Source of the DNA: Roseateles sp. XES5
GTDB lineage: Bacteria > Pseudomonadota > Alphaproteobacteria > Rhizobiales > Rhizobiaceae
Assembly: GCF_020535545.1 (NCBI RefSeq)
Contig: NZ_CP084752.1
Span: 682,001 to 746,000, forward strand
Direction of reading: 5' to 3'
Length of the DNA stretch: 64,000 nt
This document shows, one piece after another, positions 26,745 to 36,700 of the stretch (the first letter of the stretch is position 1; every line of letters starts with the position of its first letter). The position numbers were made by a program, and so were the translations under genes. The notes beneath the pieces were generated by a model, which saw nothing but the letters and a program-made list of their open reading frames with translations, did not search any database and was not told the DNA's origin.

Positions 26745-29186
26745 ATGATAAAGAAAATTGGTAATAAAACGGAAACCGTGCTGGTTTCCATATTAATTTT
26801 CAGCGGCACCGAGAATATTGAAAGACTACTTTCAAATTTCCCGGAAAAAATTGATCGCATTTGTCATGAGATAGATCTCTCCGCTACAGTTGTAATTCGA
26901 AGCAATAATCCGTCTTTGGATTTAAATCCCATCAAAGAAACACTGGCGCGCTTCAGTAATTACTCCGATCGAATCTCGTTCGAGATTTTCGATGAGGGTT
27001 ATAACTCCGGCTTTGGTTGCGGTCACAATTCGAATTTTCGCAGATATCCGCACGACTACATATTAGTACTGAATGACGACCTAGACTTTGAAGATCTGGA
27101 CTGGATGAAGGTTGCGATCCGCCGCTTGCGAGATGAGTCTCGCTTAGCGATGATCGGAGATGTCTCAAACCCTAACGCCGTCAATCCGTTCTTTGGCAAC
27201 GGAACATTTCCCTCACGCGACCTATACTTCAGCATGAAATACGCAGAAGCGTCAATTCTGTTGATACGGGGAAAAACATTTGAAGAAATTGGGATGTTCG
27301 ATGAGACCATCAAGTGGGCCATGGGTGAGGATTCCGATCTCTCCTTCAAGGCCCAACAAGCTGGATATTATGTCGATTGGATGCCAATCCCACACGAGCA
27401 TTTTCGCTCGACATCGTTCAATTCTCTCCCTTCTTTTGAAAAATCGTCGATCCTAGAACACAACCGCGCCCGACTTTTTGCAAAATGGGGAAATTCCTTC
27501 GATAGCGGCCGGATAGGCAAGTTCGAGGTTTTTGACGTTTACAGCGATGGATTGGGCGACATGTTCTGTGCCCTCCTCCATATTAGAGCTGAATACGATC
27601 GCCTTAATAGAGCGTCTCACGATCACATTGTAGTCAATGTCGCCAACGAATCGCTGGCTCGCCTTGTACTACCGGAGCATGCTCGCCTTACGTCCTACCG
27701 GGATATCAATGCACTGCGCTCGCAACTATCTAATGACATCGCCAGCATTAGATCCATCCGTGCGTTAAACTATGCCCTTCCCTATAATATTCACTCACTC
27801 CTAGCCGGCTCATTGAGCGCCCCGTTTGCTGATGAAGCTACACTGATCGATGTCCGCAGTCGCCTTAGAGTGGCCACATCGGACCGCTTGGTTGAGGGAG
27901 ATTACTGCCTTCTACACTTGGAATTTGAGAGGGAAGGTCACCACGGTCGCGGCCCTTCGAGAGAATTGATCGAGAAGATCATCGCGGCGATTCCCGACAT
28001 GAATTGTAAAATCGTTCTTGTGGGAAAGAACCAAACTGTCCGGGCTGAATATTTTTCTCATTGCCCAAATCCGGTCGTGGATCTTCAGGGCAAACTGTCG
28101 CTTTCCGAATTGGTATCAGCCATCTCGAATGCTCGCTTCTTCATCGGAATCGACTCATTTCCTTTCCATGTTGCACAAGTCTCGGGAGTTCCAAGCGTAG
28201 TCTTCTTCGGATCGGTCAGCCCACTCCTTCGGGTTCTTTATCCTGAATTAGTCTGGCCGCTTCTAGCAGATATTGACTGCCTTGGATGCTATCATGATCA
28301 ACTTGAGCCCGGCATTCCTTTCTGCATGAAGATGACAGATCGCTGTACTTACGATATTTCCAGCGCGTCAATACTCAACTCCATTTCCGGCATGCTGAAC
28401 GACAAGCCATACAACTGGTCTCCCGTTCGAACGAGGCTGGATCGCAAGCTGGCGCATTTCGTGGAGTACCAGAAGTTCCATCCCTCGGCAGGACGTCGCC
28501 TTTACGAAACCATCATTCCCAACCAGCAGGTCAGTGAACTCATTTATGAGCTAACCGATCGCATATCTCGTCTTCACACCAATTATTCGCAAGGCGCTTT
28601 CCTGGAACAGTTGCAGGAAGATAATGCACGCATGCGGTCACAGCTTGTAGAAGGCGTCGCGAAGCTGAACGCATACGAGGAGGTCCAGCCGATCCATTCA
28701 CGCGATCCATCGAAGGTGCGGTCCGTGCCGTCGGCAGCGCTCATTTCAGGTCGGACGCGGTGTTCCGCAAACGAAGAAGGCGACGAAATCGTCTTTGCGA
28801 GTAGCCAGCACGATCCTCAGATTGAATTCGCGCCGGTCATTCTAAACGGTCCGACATTTGGCGTCACCATCACCGCTAGGGCTCAATCGAGGATATCGTT
28901 CAAGCTCTACTGGCGATCCGAGGGGGAGAATTTCGACGAAGGCCGCTGCTTTGCATTTATTGCCGATGAGCACCCCATTTCGCGCACCTGGTGGCACAGC
29001 GGCAAGATCGGCAAGCGTATTTACCTCCGTGTCGACCCTTGTGAGGGAACCGGCAACGTGAGCTTTAAGTTAAATTTTCTAGGTGACCTCGACGTGGAGA
29101 CGATGCGCGCCATGCTTGTCGTTGGGACTGAGCCGAATATCTGGAATCGCCTTTGGGGGATTACGCGTAAACTCTTCCGACGGTAG
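26745..29186 (+). CDS. GT2-GT9 fusion glycosyltransferase (813 aa)
   Basis: Residues about 10-250 form a GT2 (GT-A) domain with the metal site Asn-Asp-Asp (110-112) and the acceptor-side motif GEDSDL (194-199). Residues about 260-555 form a GT9 (GT-B, heptosyltransferase-like) domain with VYSDGLGDMF (about 265-274), GIDSFPFHVAQVSGVPSVVF (468-487), and the four-cysteine cluster C-x2-C-x11-C-x6-C (512-534) found near the end of many GT9 proteins. A linker with a short coiled coil and a C-terminal beta-rich domain (about 680-800) follow. It is cytoplasmic with no signal peptide. As first gene of the island operon, it probably adds two sugars, one plausibly heptose. Confidence 0.8.
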   Translation: MIKKIGNKTETVLVSILIFSGTENIERLLSNFPEKIDRICHEIDLSATVVIRSNNPSLDLNPIKETLARFSNYSDRISFEIFDEGYNSGFGCGHNSNFRRYPHDYILVLNDDLDFEDLDWMKVAIRRLRDESRLAMIGDVSNPNAVNPFFGNGTFPSRDLYFSMKYAEASILLIRGKTFEEIGMFDETIKWAMGEDSDLSFKAQQAGYYVDWMPIPHEHFRSTSFNSLPSFEKSSILEHNRARLFAKWGNSFDSGRIGKFEVFDVYSDGLGDMFCALLHIRAEYDRLNRASHDHIVVNVANESLARLVLPEHARLTSYRDINALRSQLSNDIASIRSIRALNYALPYNIHSLLAGSLSAPFADEATLIDVRSRLRVATSDRLVEGDYCLLHLEFEREGHHGRGPSRELIEKIIAAIPDMNCKIVLVGKNQTVRAEYFSHCPNPVVDLQGKLSLSELVSAISNARFFIGIDSFPFHVAQVSGVPSVVFFGSVSPLLRVLYPELVWPLLADIDCLGCYHDQLEPGIPFCMKMTDRCTYDISSASILNSISGMLNDKPYNWSPVRTRLDRKLAHFVEYQKFHPSAGRRLYETIIPNQQVSELIYELTDRISRLHTNYSQGAFLEQLQEDNARMRSQLVEGVAKLNAYEEVQPIHSRDPSKVRSVPSAALISGRTRCSANEEGDEIVFASSQHDPQIEFAPVILNGPTFGVTITARAQSRISFKLYWRSEGENFDEGRCFAFIADEHPISRTWWHSGKIGKRIYLRVDPCEGTGNVSFKLNFLGDLDVETMRAMLVVGTEPNIWNRLWGITRKLFRR

Positions 29187-29321
29187 CCATCCTCTGCAAC
29201 CCGGCTGGAAACGTCCGACACATATCTTGTTTAGCCCTTTGACGCCGTGTAGAGAATTCATCGCGAGCATAGCGCAGCTCAGGTTGATTTGAAGAAGAAG
29301 AACTTGGAAAGTGTGATTTGA

Positions 29322-30791
29322 ATGGACGTGTTGACCATCGATAGTTGGAAAGACAAAACGGTCTTCGTTCTCGGAGACGTAATGTTGGACCGGTTCATCT
29401 ACGGAAACGTCGAACGCATCTCTCCTGAAGCACCCATCCCGGTACTGCATTACCGGAAAGAAGCCCAGATGCCGGGAGGCGCAGCCAACGTAGCTCGAAA
29501 CATCGTGGCGCTAGGGGGGCGGGCCATCTTGGCAGGCATCGTTGGCACCGACGAAGCTGGTCGCGTCCTCGACAACGAATTGAACGAAAAGCAGGGTATA
29601 GAAGCCTATCTAATCAAAACCCAGCGCATCCCTACAATTGTTAAGACAAGGTTCGTTTCGGGCGGGCAGCAGATTATGCGCCTCGACGTGGAAATGCGTC
29701 TTCAGATGGATGTGGAGCTAGAAAACGAGATTTACGCGGCGTTCAAGGCTGTTTCGGAGAGGATAGACGCAGTAATTCTTTCAGACTATGCGAAAGGGTT
29801 ACTTTCGGCGGCACTTGTAAAGCGAGTGATCGAATTTGCCCGTGAATGCGGTTTGCCCGTTGTTGTCGATCCCAAGACCGCCAATATCGATCATTTTTGC
29901 GGAGCCACAGTGATCACACCGAACGCGCTCGAAGCGGCGATGATCACCGGGATTAGGTGTATTTCGAACAAAGCCGCCCACCATGCGGCGCGCGACATTG
30001 CTACGCGTATTTCGGTCAGCGGCGTCATTGTGACTCGCGGCGCAGATGGGATGACGCTGTACGCGCCGGAAATGGGCGTAGCTGAAGCGCTTCATATTCC
30101 GGCAAATGCGTCGGAAGTATTCGACGTTTCGGGTGCCGGAGATACAGTGGTAGCAACTATTGCCCTGGCGCTTGTAGCTAATTGCGGCATAGCCGAAGCC
30201 GCAAAAATTGCAAATGTCGCGGCGGGCATTTCTATAGGCAAGCATGGAACCTCGGTAGTCTATCCGCATGAACTTCGTGGATCCGTCAGTGCTAGCAGCC
30301 ACGCGAGTGACGGCAAAATCGTCGGCCATGTCGATGCGGCTGAAATCATAGGTGACTGGAAGCGGGCAGGACTCCGCGTCGGCTTTACCAATGGCTGCTA
30401 CGACCTACTTCACCCGGGCCATATCAGCCTGCTCAGGAAGGCTAGAGCGGCCTGCGACAGGCTTGTTGTAGCGCTTAACACTGATGCTTCCGTGCGCAGG
30501 TTGAAGGGCGAGACGCGCCCTGTCCAGAACGAGATGGCCCGGGCGACAGTGATGGCCTCAGTCAACTCCGTCGATCTAGTGACGCTGTTCGACGAGGATA
30601 CACCGTTGTCACTGATCCAGAAACTGAGACCCGATGTCCTCGTCAAGGGGGCCGACTACACGGTCGCGACAGTTGTCGGTTCCGACTACGTTATCAATAA
30701 TGGCGGCGAAGTCGTGCTAATCCCATTGGAAGAAGGGCACAGCACAACTTCGATCATTGCCCGCTCGAAGACCGGCGCATCAGAGCGATAG
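29322..30791 (+). CDS. hldE: Bifunctional heptose-7-P kinase / heptose-1-P adenylyltransferase HldE
   Basis: A 489-residue two-domain enzyme. The N-terminal PfkB-type kinase (about 1-325) has GGAANVARNIVALGG (about 46-60) and the catalytic SGAGDTVVA (about 268-276). The C-terminal nucleotidyltransferase (about 350-489) has FTNGCYDLLHPGHISLL with the HxGH motif and KGADY. It phosphorylates D-glycero-D-manno-heptose-7-P and, after GmhB, adds AMP to form ADP-D,D-heptose. ATG at 29322 is well placed, and its length matches E. coli HldE (477). It is unusual in rhizobia, whose characterised LPS cores generally lack heptose. Confidence 0.93.
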   Translation: MDVLTIDSWKDKTVFVLGDVMLDRFIYGNVERISPEAPIPVLHYRKEAQMPGGAANVARNIVALGGRAILAGIVGTDEAGRVLDNELNEKQGIEAYLIKTQRIPTIVKTRFVSGGQQIMRLDVEMRLQMDVELENEIYAAFKAVSERIDAVILSDYAKGLLSAALVKRVIEFARECGLPVVVDPKTANIDHFCGATVITPNALEAAMITGIRCISNKAAHHAARDIATRISVSGVIVTRGADGMTLYAPEMGVAEALHIPANASEVFDVSGAGDTVVATIALALVANCGIAEAAKIANVAAGISIGKHGTSVVYPHELRGSVSASSHASDGKIVGHVDAAEIIGDWKRAGLRVGFTNGCYDLLHPGHISLLRKARAACDRLVVALNTDASVRRLKGETRPVQNEMARATVMASVNSVDLVTLFDEDTPLSLIQKLRPDVLVKGADYTVATVVGSDYVINNGGEVVLIPLEEGHSTTSIIARSKTGASER

Positions 30792-30845
30792 ACAGGTCGG
30801 CAAATTGCCGGAACATCTGCGCAGACAGCCAATGGAGTCAAAAGT

Positions 30846-31835
30846 ATGTATGTCGTGACCGGTGGGGCAGGGTTTATCGGGTCGAATATTGCCGCCGCCC
30901 TCGATAACCGCGAAGAGGACGTCGTGATCGTCGATTGGTTGGGCAACAGCGATCACAAATGGCGGAATGTCGCCAAGCGAAGGTTGCGTGCAATCATACC
31001 GCCAGAGGATTGTTTCGGGTTCCTCCAGACGCATGCAAAGGCGATATCAGGAATCTACCATATGGGCGCGATCTCGGCCACGACTGAGACGGACGTCGAT
31101 CTAATTGTCAGAAGCAACATCACCCTTTCCTCTAGTCTGTGGGATTTTGCGGTTGAGAACCAGATCGGTTTTGTCTACGCTTCATCTGCGGCTACTTATG
31201 GGGACGGTACTAACGGCTTCCATGACCGGTTCGACAACGAATATCTTGCCGGTTTGCGACCAATGAATGCCTACGGTTGGAGCAAGCACCTGTTTGATCG
31301 GATGGTCCTCAAGAAAATCGAGCGTGGTGAAGCAACACCGCCCGTATGGGCAGGCCTGAAATTCTTTAATGTCTACGGCCCCAATGAATATCACAAAGGC
31401 GCGCAGCGCAGTGTGGCAGCGCAACTTTATAATCAGATTCGTAGCGAAGGGCATGTGCGGTTGTTCCGTTCGGACAATCCCGACTACCCTGATGGTGGCC
31501 AATTGCGAGATTTCGTATGGGTAGGCGACTGCGTTGATGTTGCGCTCTGGCTGATGGCAAGTAGCAAACACAATTCCGGCCTGTACAATGTAGGTTCAGG
31601 AAAAGCTCGAAGCTTCCGAGATAAGGCGGAAATTGTGTTCCGAGAACTCGGCATTGCGCCGGATATCCGCTATGTCGATCTCCCTGAAAACCTTAAGGGA
31701 AAATACCAATACTACACCTGCGCCTCTATGAAGAGGTTGCACGATGCAGGCTACAGTAAGCCGATTACATCCTTGGAAAATGGACTCCGAAGCTATGTTC
31801 TCGATTATCTCGATAACACTGACCCATTCGTTTGA
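30846..31835 (+). CDS. hldD: ADP-L-glycero-D-manno-heptose 6-epimerase HldD
   Basis: A 329-residue extended SDR that converts ADP-D,D-heptose to ADP-L,D-heptose. The N-terminal VTGGAGFIGSNIAAAL binds NADP. The HldD-specific segment HMGAISATTETD is near residue 72, the catalytic YGWSKHLFDR near residue 142, and LKFFNVYGPNEYHKG near residue 175. The middle residues ASSAATYGDG match the family. It starts 54 bp after hldE in the same operon. Confidence 0.93.
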   Translation: MYVVTGGAGFIGSNIAAALDNREEDVVIVDWLGNSDHKWRNVAKRRLRAIIPPEDCFGFLQTHAKAISGIYHMGAISATTETDVDLIVRSNITLSSSLWDFAVENQIGFVYASSAATYGDGTNGFHDRFDNEYLAGLRPMNAYGWSKHLFDRMVLKKIERGEATPPVWAGLKFFNVYGPNEYHKGAQRSVAAQLYNQIRSEGHVRLFRSDNPDYPDGGQLRDFVWVGDCVDVALWLMASSKHNSGLYNVGSGKARSFRDKAEIVFRELGIAPDIRYVDLPENLKGKYQYYTCASMKRLHDAGYSKPITSLENGLRSYVLDYLDNTDPFV

Positions 31836-31900
31836 GGAAATTAGTACGACGTGAAATACCGCGATGATGCACTTGGAGCGCTATCGAAAGTATTATTTGC

Positions 31901-33064
31901 ATGACTAGTGAAGATCGCTTGTTGCTGCGGCATGAAGCCGAGCGAGCTTCATCCTGGCTATCGGATGAGGCTCTTCCGTTGTGGTCGAATGTTGGTTTTG
32001 ATCATGCAACTGGAAGCTTCCACGAACAAATAGATCTATCGCTGTCTCCCATCACGAATATACCATCCCGCGTAATGGTACAGGCGCGACAAATCTCAGT
32101 ATTTTCCGCTGCCACACTCACGGGGCGCTTCAACGGGGCAGAGATTGCACTTATAGCCGTCCAGAACATGATCGCACGTTACGAGAGTGCCGATGGAAGA
32201 CCGGGTTGGGTATTTTCGATTGATAGGGAGGCGGGAGCACTCAATTCGGTTCGCGATCTCTATGCGCATGCATTTGTGCTTTTTGCCTTGGCATGGGCTA
32301 TTCGCTTGGAACAAAGACAAGCTTTTTTTGATGCCGCGGACAGGACGCTGCAGTTCCTCGATGCTCAGCTAAGCGATCCAACGGCGGGCGGTTTTTGGGA
32401 CAGCCTGCCGCGGTTGGACAATCTCCGCCGTCAAAATCCACATATGCACCTCTTCGAAGCGTTCATCGCGCTTTACGAGGCAACCGGTGATCCGAAATTT
32501 CTGGAGCGCGGTCGAAAACTCCGCAACCTCGCCGTCGAACGGTTCTTGTCAGCCAATGACGGCGCGCTGCGAGAGTTTTTCTTCGACGATTGGACTGTTT
32601 CGCCAGCAAATGGCCAGGGTAGTGTCGAGCCCGGGCATCTGTTCGAGTGGTCTTGGCTTCTTCACCAATATCAGTCGGCCAGCGGCGAAGAGCAATCCGA
32701 GTCAATAGCAGCCATGATGCGGCTGGCCCGCCAAAGCGGTCTTGACGAGGCAACAGGGAGGATCGTTGATGAGATCGCCGAGGACGGATCAATAATAGCC
32801 TACACAAGCCGGTCCTGGCCGCATGCCGAGGCGCTTAAGGCACTAACTACGATCGCTTCCGATCATGGAGGTGGCGGCGATCTCGCCGTCGCCATGATCC
32901 TCCGACGACTGATGACTCGCTACTGTCCTCCTTCCCTGAAAGGTGGTTGGCACGACCAAATGGACGCAGATGACAACCCGATCCGTCCAAATATTCCAGC
33001 AAGCACGCTCTATCATCTTTATTTCGGAATAACGGCGGTGGAAGAGTTCCTGAGAACACCATGA
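31901..33064 (+). CDS. AGE-family sugar isomerase/epimerase
   Basis: A 387-residue (alpha/alpha)6-barrel protein of the N-acylglucosamine 2-epimerase / mannose isomerase superfamily. Family landmarks are RVMVQARQISVFS (about 55-67), NPHMHLFEAFIAL with an active-site His (about 180), GHLFEWSWLL (about 245) and STLYHLYFGI at the end. Relatives interconvert glucose, mannose or fructose (and their phosphates) or GlcNAc/ManNAc. In this operon the heptose pathway lacks GmhA, so a role in supplying the ketose/aldose precursor is possible but unproven; a mannose-6-P isomerase role is the alternative. Its stop overlaps the gmhB ATG. Confidence 0.8.
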   Translation: MTSEDRLLLRHEAERASSWLSDEALPLWSNVGFDHATGSFHEQIDLSLSPITNIPSRVMVQARQISVFSAATLTGRFNGAEIALIAVQNMIARYESADGRPGWVFSIDREAGALNSVRDLYAHAFVLFALAWAIRLEQRQAFFDAADRTLQFLDAQLSDPTAGGFWDSLPRLDNLRRQNPHMHLFEAFIALYEATGDPKFLERGRKLRNLAVERFLSANDGALREFFFDDWTVSPANGQGSVEPGHLFEWSWLLHQYQSASGEEQSESIAAMMRLARQSGLDEATGRIVDEIAEDGSIIAYTSRSWPHAEALKALTTIASDHGGGGDLAVAMILRRLMTRYCPPSLKGGWHDQMDADDNPIRPNIPASTLYHLYFGITAVEEFLRTP

Positions 33065-33651
33065 ACGCCGGCCATGTAAGGTCCAAGCTCAGAGATATCG
33101 GAATTTCCCCCATGACAAAAACTATATTTCTGGATCGCGACGGTACGATCATCATCGACAAAGGATATTTGCACGATCCGCTCCAAGTCGAACTGGAGGT
33201 TGGTGCAGCTCATGGTCTGATGCTCATGCAACAGGCAGGGTATCGACTTGTTGGAGTGACTAACCAGTCAGGCGTCGGACGCGGATATTTTTCCCTGGCG
33301 GAAGCCGAAGCTTGCAATCGTCGCGTCGACGAACTGCTGCTAGAGTACGGCGTTGAGATTAGCGCTTGGTTTATCTGCCCACACGCACCCGATGAGGCTT
33401 GCGATTGTCGTAAGCCGCTTCCAGGCCTCGTAAGGCAGGCGAGCGAAAAATTCTCGATCGACTACACGTCCTCCTTCGTTATCGGCGACAAGGATTCCGA
33501 TGTCCTTCTTGCAGAGTCCAGCGGAATGCAAGGCCTGCTTGTTCTGACCGGATCAGGACACAGTCATGCTGACTGGGCGCGGGCGACCAAAACCCGTTCT
33601 TTCGACGGCTTGGAGGACGCAGCGAAGTACATTATTGCGCCAGTTAGATGA
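33061..33651 (+). CDS. gmhB: D,D-heptose 1,7-bisphosphate phosphatase GmhB
   Basis: A 196-residue HAD-family histidinol-phosphatase/GmhB type enzyme. The nucleophile motif is FLDRDGTI, followed by GVTNQSGVGRG (motif II), the zinc loop CPH...CDCRKP, and the acidic motif GDKDSD. It removes the C7 phosphate between the two HldE steps. ATG at 33061 overlaps the upstream stop (ATGA), giving coupled translation; an internal ATG at 33112 (MTKTIFLDRD) is closer to the usual N-terminus. Confidence 0.9.
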   Translation: MNAGHVRSKLRDIGISPMTKTIFLDRDGTIIIDKGYLHDPLQVELEVGAAHGLMLMQQAGYRLVGVTNQSGVGRGYFSLAEAEACNRRVDELLLEYGVEISAWFICPHAPDEACDCRKPLPGLVRQASEKFSIDYTSSFVIGDKDSDVLLAESSGMQGLLVLTGSGHSHADWARATKTRSFDGLEDAAKYIIAPVR

Positions 33652-33734
33652 ACAAGCACGCTGCGGAGAACCAGAATCGGTAAACTTCAGGCGTCATCGT
33701 TGACTTTCGATTAGAAGCTGCCAATAAGCCTCAT

Positions 33735-36700
33735 ATGCAGCGTCAAAAACTTCTCAATATTTATCCGAATGGCCGGCTCTCGAATTACGTTGCTCGGGAT
33801 GAGTTCGACCCGTCAAAGCGTGAGACAATTCAAATGCTCGTGAGTGTTGTTATTTCAACGTACAATCGCTGCAAGTCGCTGAAGAATACCTTGGCGGCTC
33901 TCGAACTCCAGACGTATCGCGATTTTGAGGTAATTATCGTTAACGGCCCGTCGAACGATGGCACGGCTGAAGTCGTTGAAGATCGCTGGCCATCGGCCAA
34001 ATTACTGCATATCACGGAAAGGAACCTGTCAAAATCGAGAAACGTCGGCATAGCGGCCGCGTCAGGTGAAATTATAGCGTTTATCGACGATGATGGTGTC
34101 GCATCACCTACCTGGCTCGAAGAGATCGTGGGGGCCTATGATGATCCTCTGGTCGGCGGCGTGGGCGGACTTGTCGTTGATGCAAATGGCGTAAAGTTGC
34201 AGTATCGGTATTCTCTGTGCGATCGCCTATGTGTCGGGGAATTTATATTCGGCGAACTTGCCCCTGATCGCCTTGCGGCGGCGCTGAAGCCGGGAGCGGA
34301 TCCATTTCTCTATTTGCAAGGGACGAATTGTTCCTTTCGGCGCGATGCCCTAGCAAAAATAGGCGGATTCAACGAGCAAATTGAATACTACGGCGACGAA
34401 TCCGACGTATGTATGCGATTGATAGATAGCGGCTATCGGCTGGTGCCGCTTGATGCCGCCAGCGTCATGCATAAATACGCTGCTAGCCATTCGCGAAATG
34501 CCGCCGGCTTCGTCTTCGACCCTTATACGACCATCAAGAATCACCATCTCTTTGCGCTAACAAACGGCAAGGCGACGCGACGCCCTGAGCAAATCTACCG
34601 TAATCTTGAATACTATATCCAGCTTTGCCGTGATGGTGCACGGTGGCACTTTGCCCGCTCGAACATCACGCGAGAGCAGCTTGACTTCTTCAACGCCCGC
34701 CTCGAAGCAGGAGTCAGAGCGGGCATCCTAGCTGCTCGTAGCCCGCGCCTCAGTTGCGATTTCCCTCCCGTGATCGCCGCTGAGTTTCAGCCTTTCGCTA
34801 CGCGAAAGGCCTTGCAAGACGACCGTCCGAATGTGGTTCTACTTAGTCCCCGGCACCATGATAAGCTGCTTTCGGACCGCATTCTGGTATATGCTGAAAA
34901 GTTATCACAGCAGGGGGTCGTTGTGCATCTGGTCATTCGTGGCCAAGATCAGGACATGGTCGATTTCGACGATCGCGGCTATTACGTCCATCGAATCTGT
35001 TTCGATGAATTTGCCGAACTAGAGAGGCGATATTCCAGCTACCTGGCCGATAAGTTCGATGTGATGGCAAGTCGTCACCTGACACGCCTGAACGCGCCTT
35101 TCGACATCCGCCTGGTTGTCGTCTTCGAAGAACCAGGCTTCCCAAACGTGCTCGCAAGCATATACGATTGCCCAATCGTTAATGCCAATCCAGCCGGAAC
35201 GCCGGTTGAGTTTTTCGATACGGATGTCGTTGTCAGACATTCCGCCGTTCTAGAACGAAGAGGCTCCACAGACGGTAGAGAAGCCTCAGAGCAGGCAACC
35301 GTCCGATCACCGCGTGAGCAGATCGATATAGCCGTGATGGACGCGGTCAGTTCGTCTCAGTATTCGGACGATCTACATGCTCTCAACGGTTTTCTGGACG
35401 AGGCCGAGCCCGAAGCTGCGCGCCTCAAGGCCGTCCGCAAGATTATGCTTGAAACGGATGCCGATTTCGTTCGCGGCGCCTTCGAGATTCTATACGACCG
35501 GATACCGGGAGCCACGGAATTCGATCATACGCCAACTCAGATGCTGCTGCGTTACGGCGGGAGAATCGAATTTTTGCGTCATCTGGTTGACTCGCCAGAA
35601 TTCGAATTAAAACAGAACTACCAAGAGATTCGCCGCCAATTTGCATCCTTCGCGATCCGCATTAAGAGAGTGCCGGATCCAACTATCCAGCTTGGGGAAA
35701 AACTGGCTGCCGAGATATACACTAAACTCGGGAAACACCTTAAAGCCGACGACGCTCTCGAATTCATGACTGCATGCTATCAGCTCATTTTGGAACGCAA
35801 CCCGGATGAGCATGCATTGTCGGTCGGTCCGAAATATCTAATCGGCACGGCTGGCGGCAGACTCGGCTACATAAGACGGATGGTGTGGTCCGAGGAATTT
35901 AACGGCCGCCCGAACAGCCTCTTCCTTCGCCGCGCACTTGCCAATTTTGAAGCACATGAGTCTGGTTTCATTGACGAAGTGTTGCAAGATGAGTTGATTC
36001 AATGCCAAGCTTTGCTTGAGAAGCTTATGAAATCGGCAGTCAAGGACAACGATCGAGCCTTCGTCACATTGCTCTACGAGGCAGTACTACATCGTTCACC
36101 CGATGACGCTGCAAAGGCTAGCTTTCACAAATTTATCGACGATGCCGGCGGGCGGGAGCGGCTTATCGAGCGATTGCTGAGCTCGCGAGAAGGTAAAGAC
36201 TTCCCGCGCAATCACCAAATTTTGGCTCTGCTTGATAGAGCGAGCAAGACAACGGCAGATGCAAGCCGCCTTCTCCTAAAGCGACAGACATTCTTCATGA
36301 AGGATGCCTTACGGAAAGGCACTATACGCCTCTCGCGAGGAGGAGGTCTCGGCGATGTACTGATGTGCACCCCCGTTTTACGTGAAATCAAGAACCGTTA
36401 TCCGAACCTACGCTTGGAATTCTATACAAAGTTCGGTGCACTTGTGCAGGGGTTGCCGTTTATTGACCATGTCGCTGACGTTTCTGAGGAGCCTGAGGAT
36501 GTTATTCCTATGCTCTATGAAAAGGATGTTCCAACGAACAGGCATCTCGCAAGCATCTTCGCAGAACGTTGTGGTTTCCAGATCGATGACCTAACACCTC
36601 TTTGCTGGTTAGACCCTAAGGTCTTGGCGAAAACTTCGGAGAAGATATCCCATTTGCCACGGCCGGTGGTCGTTATCCAGCGGCAGGCAAGTGACTGGAC

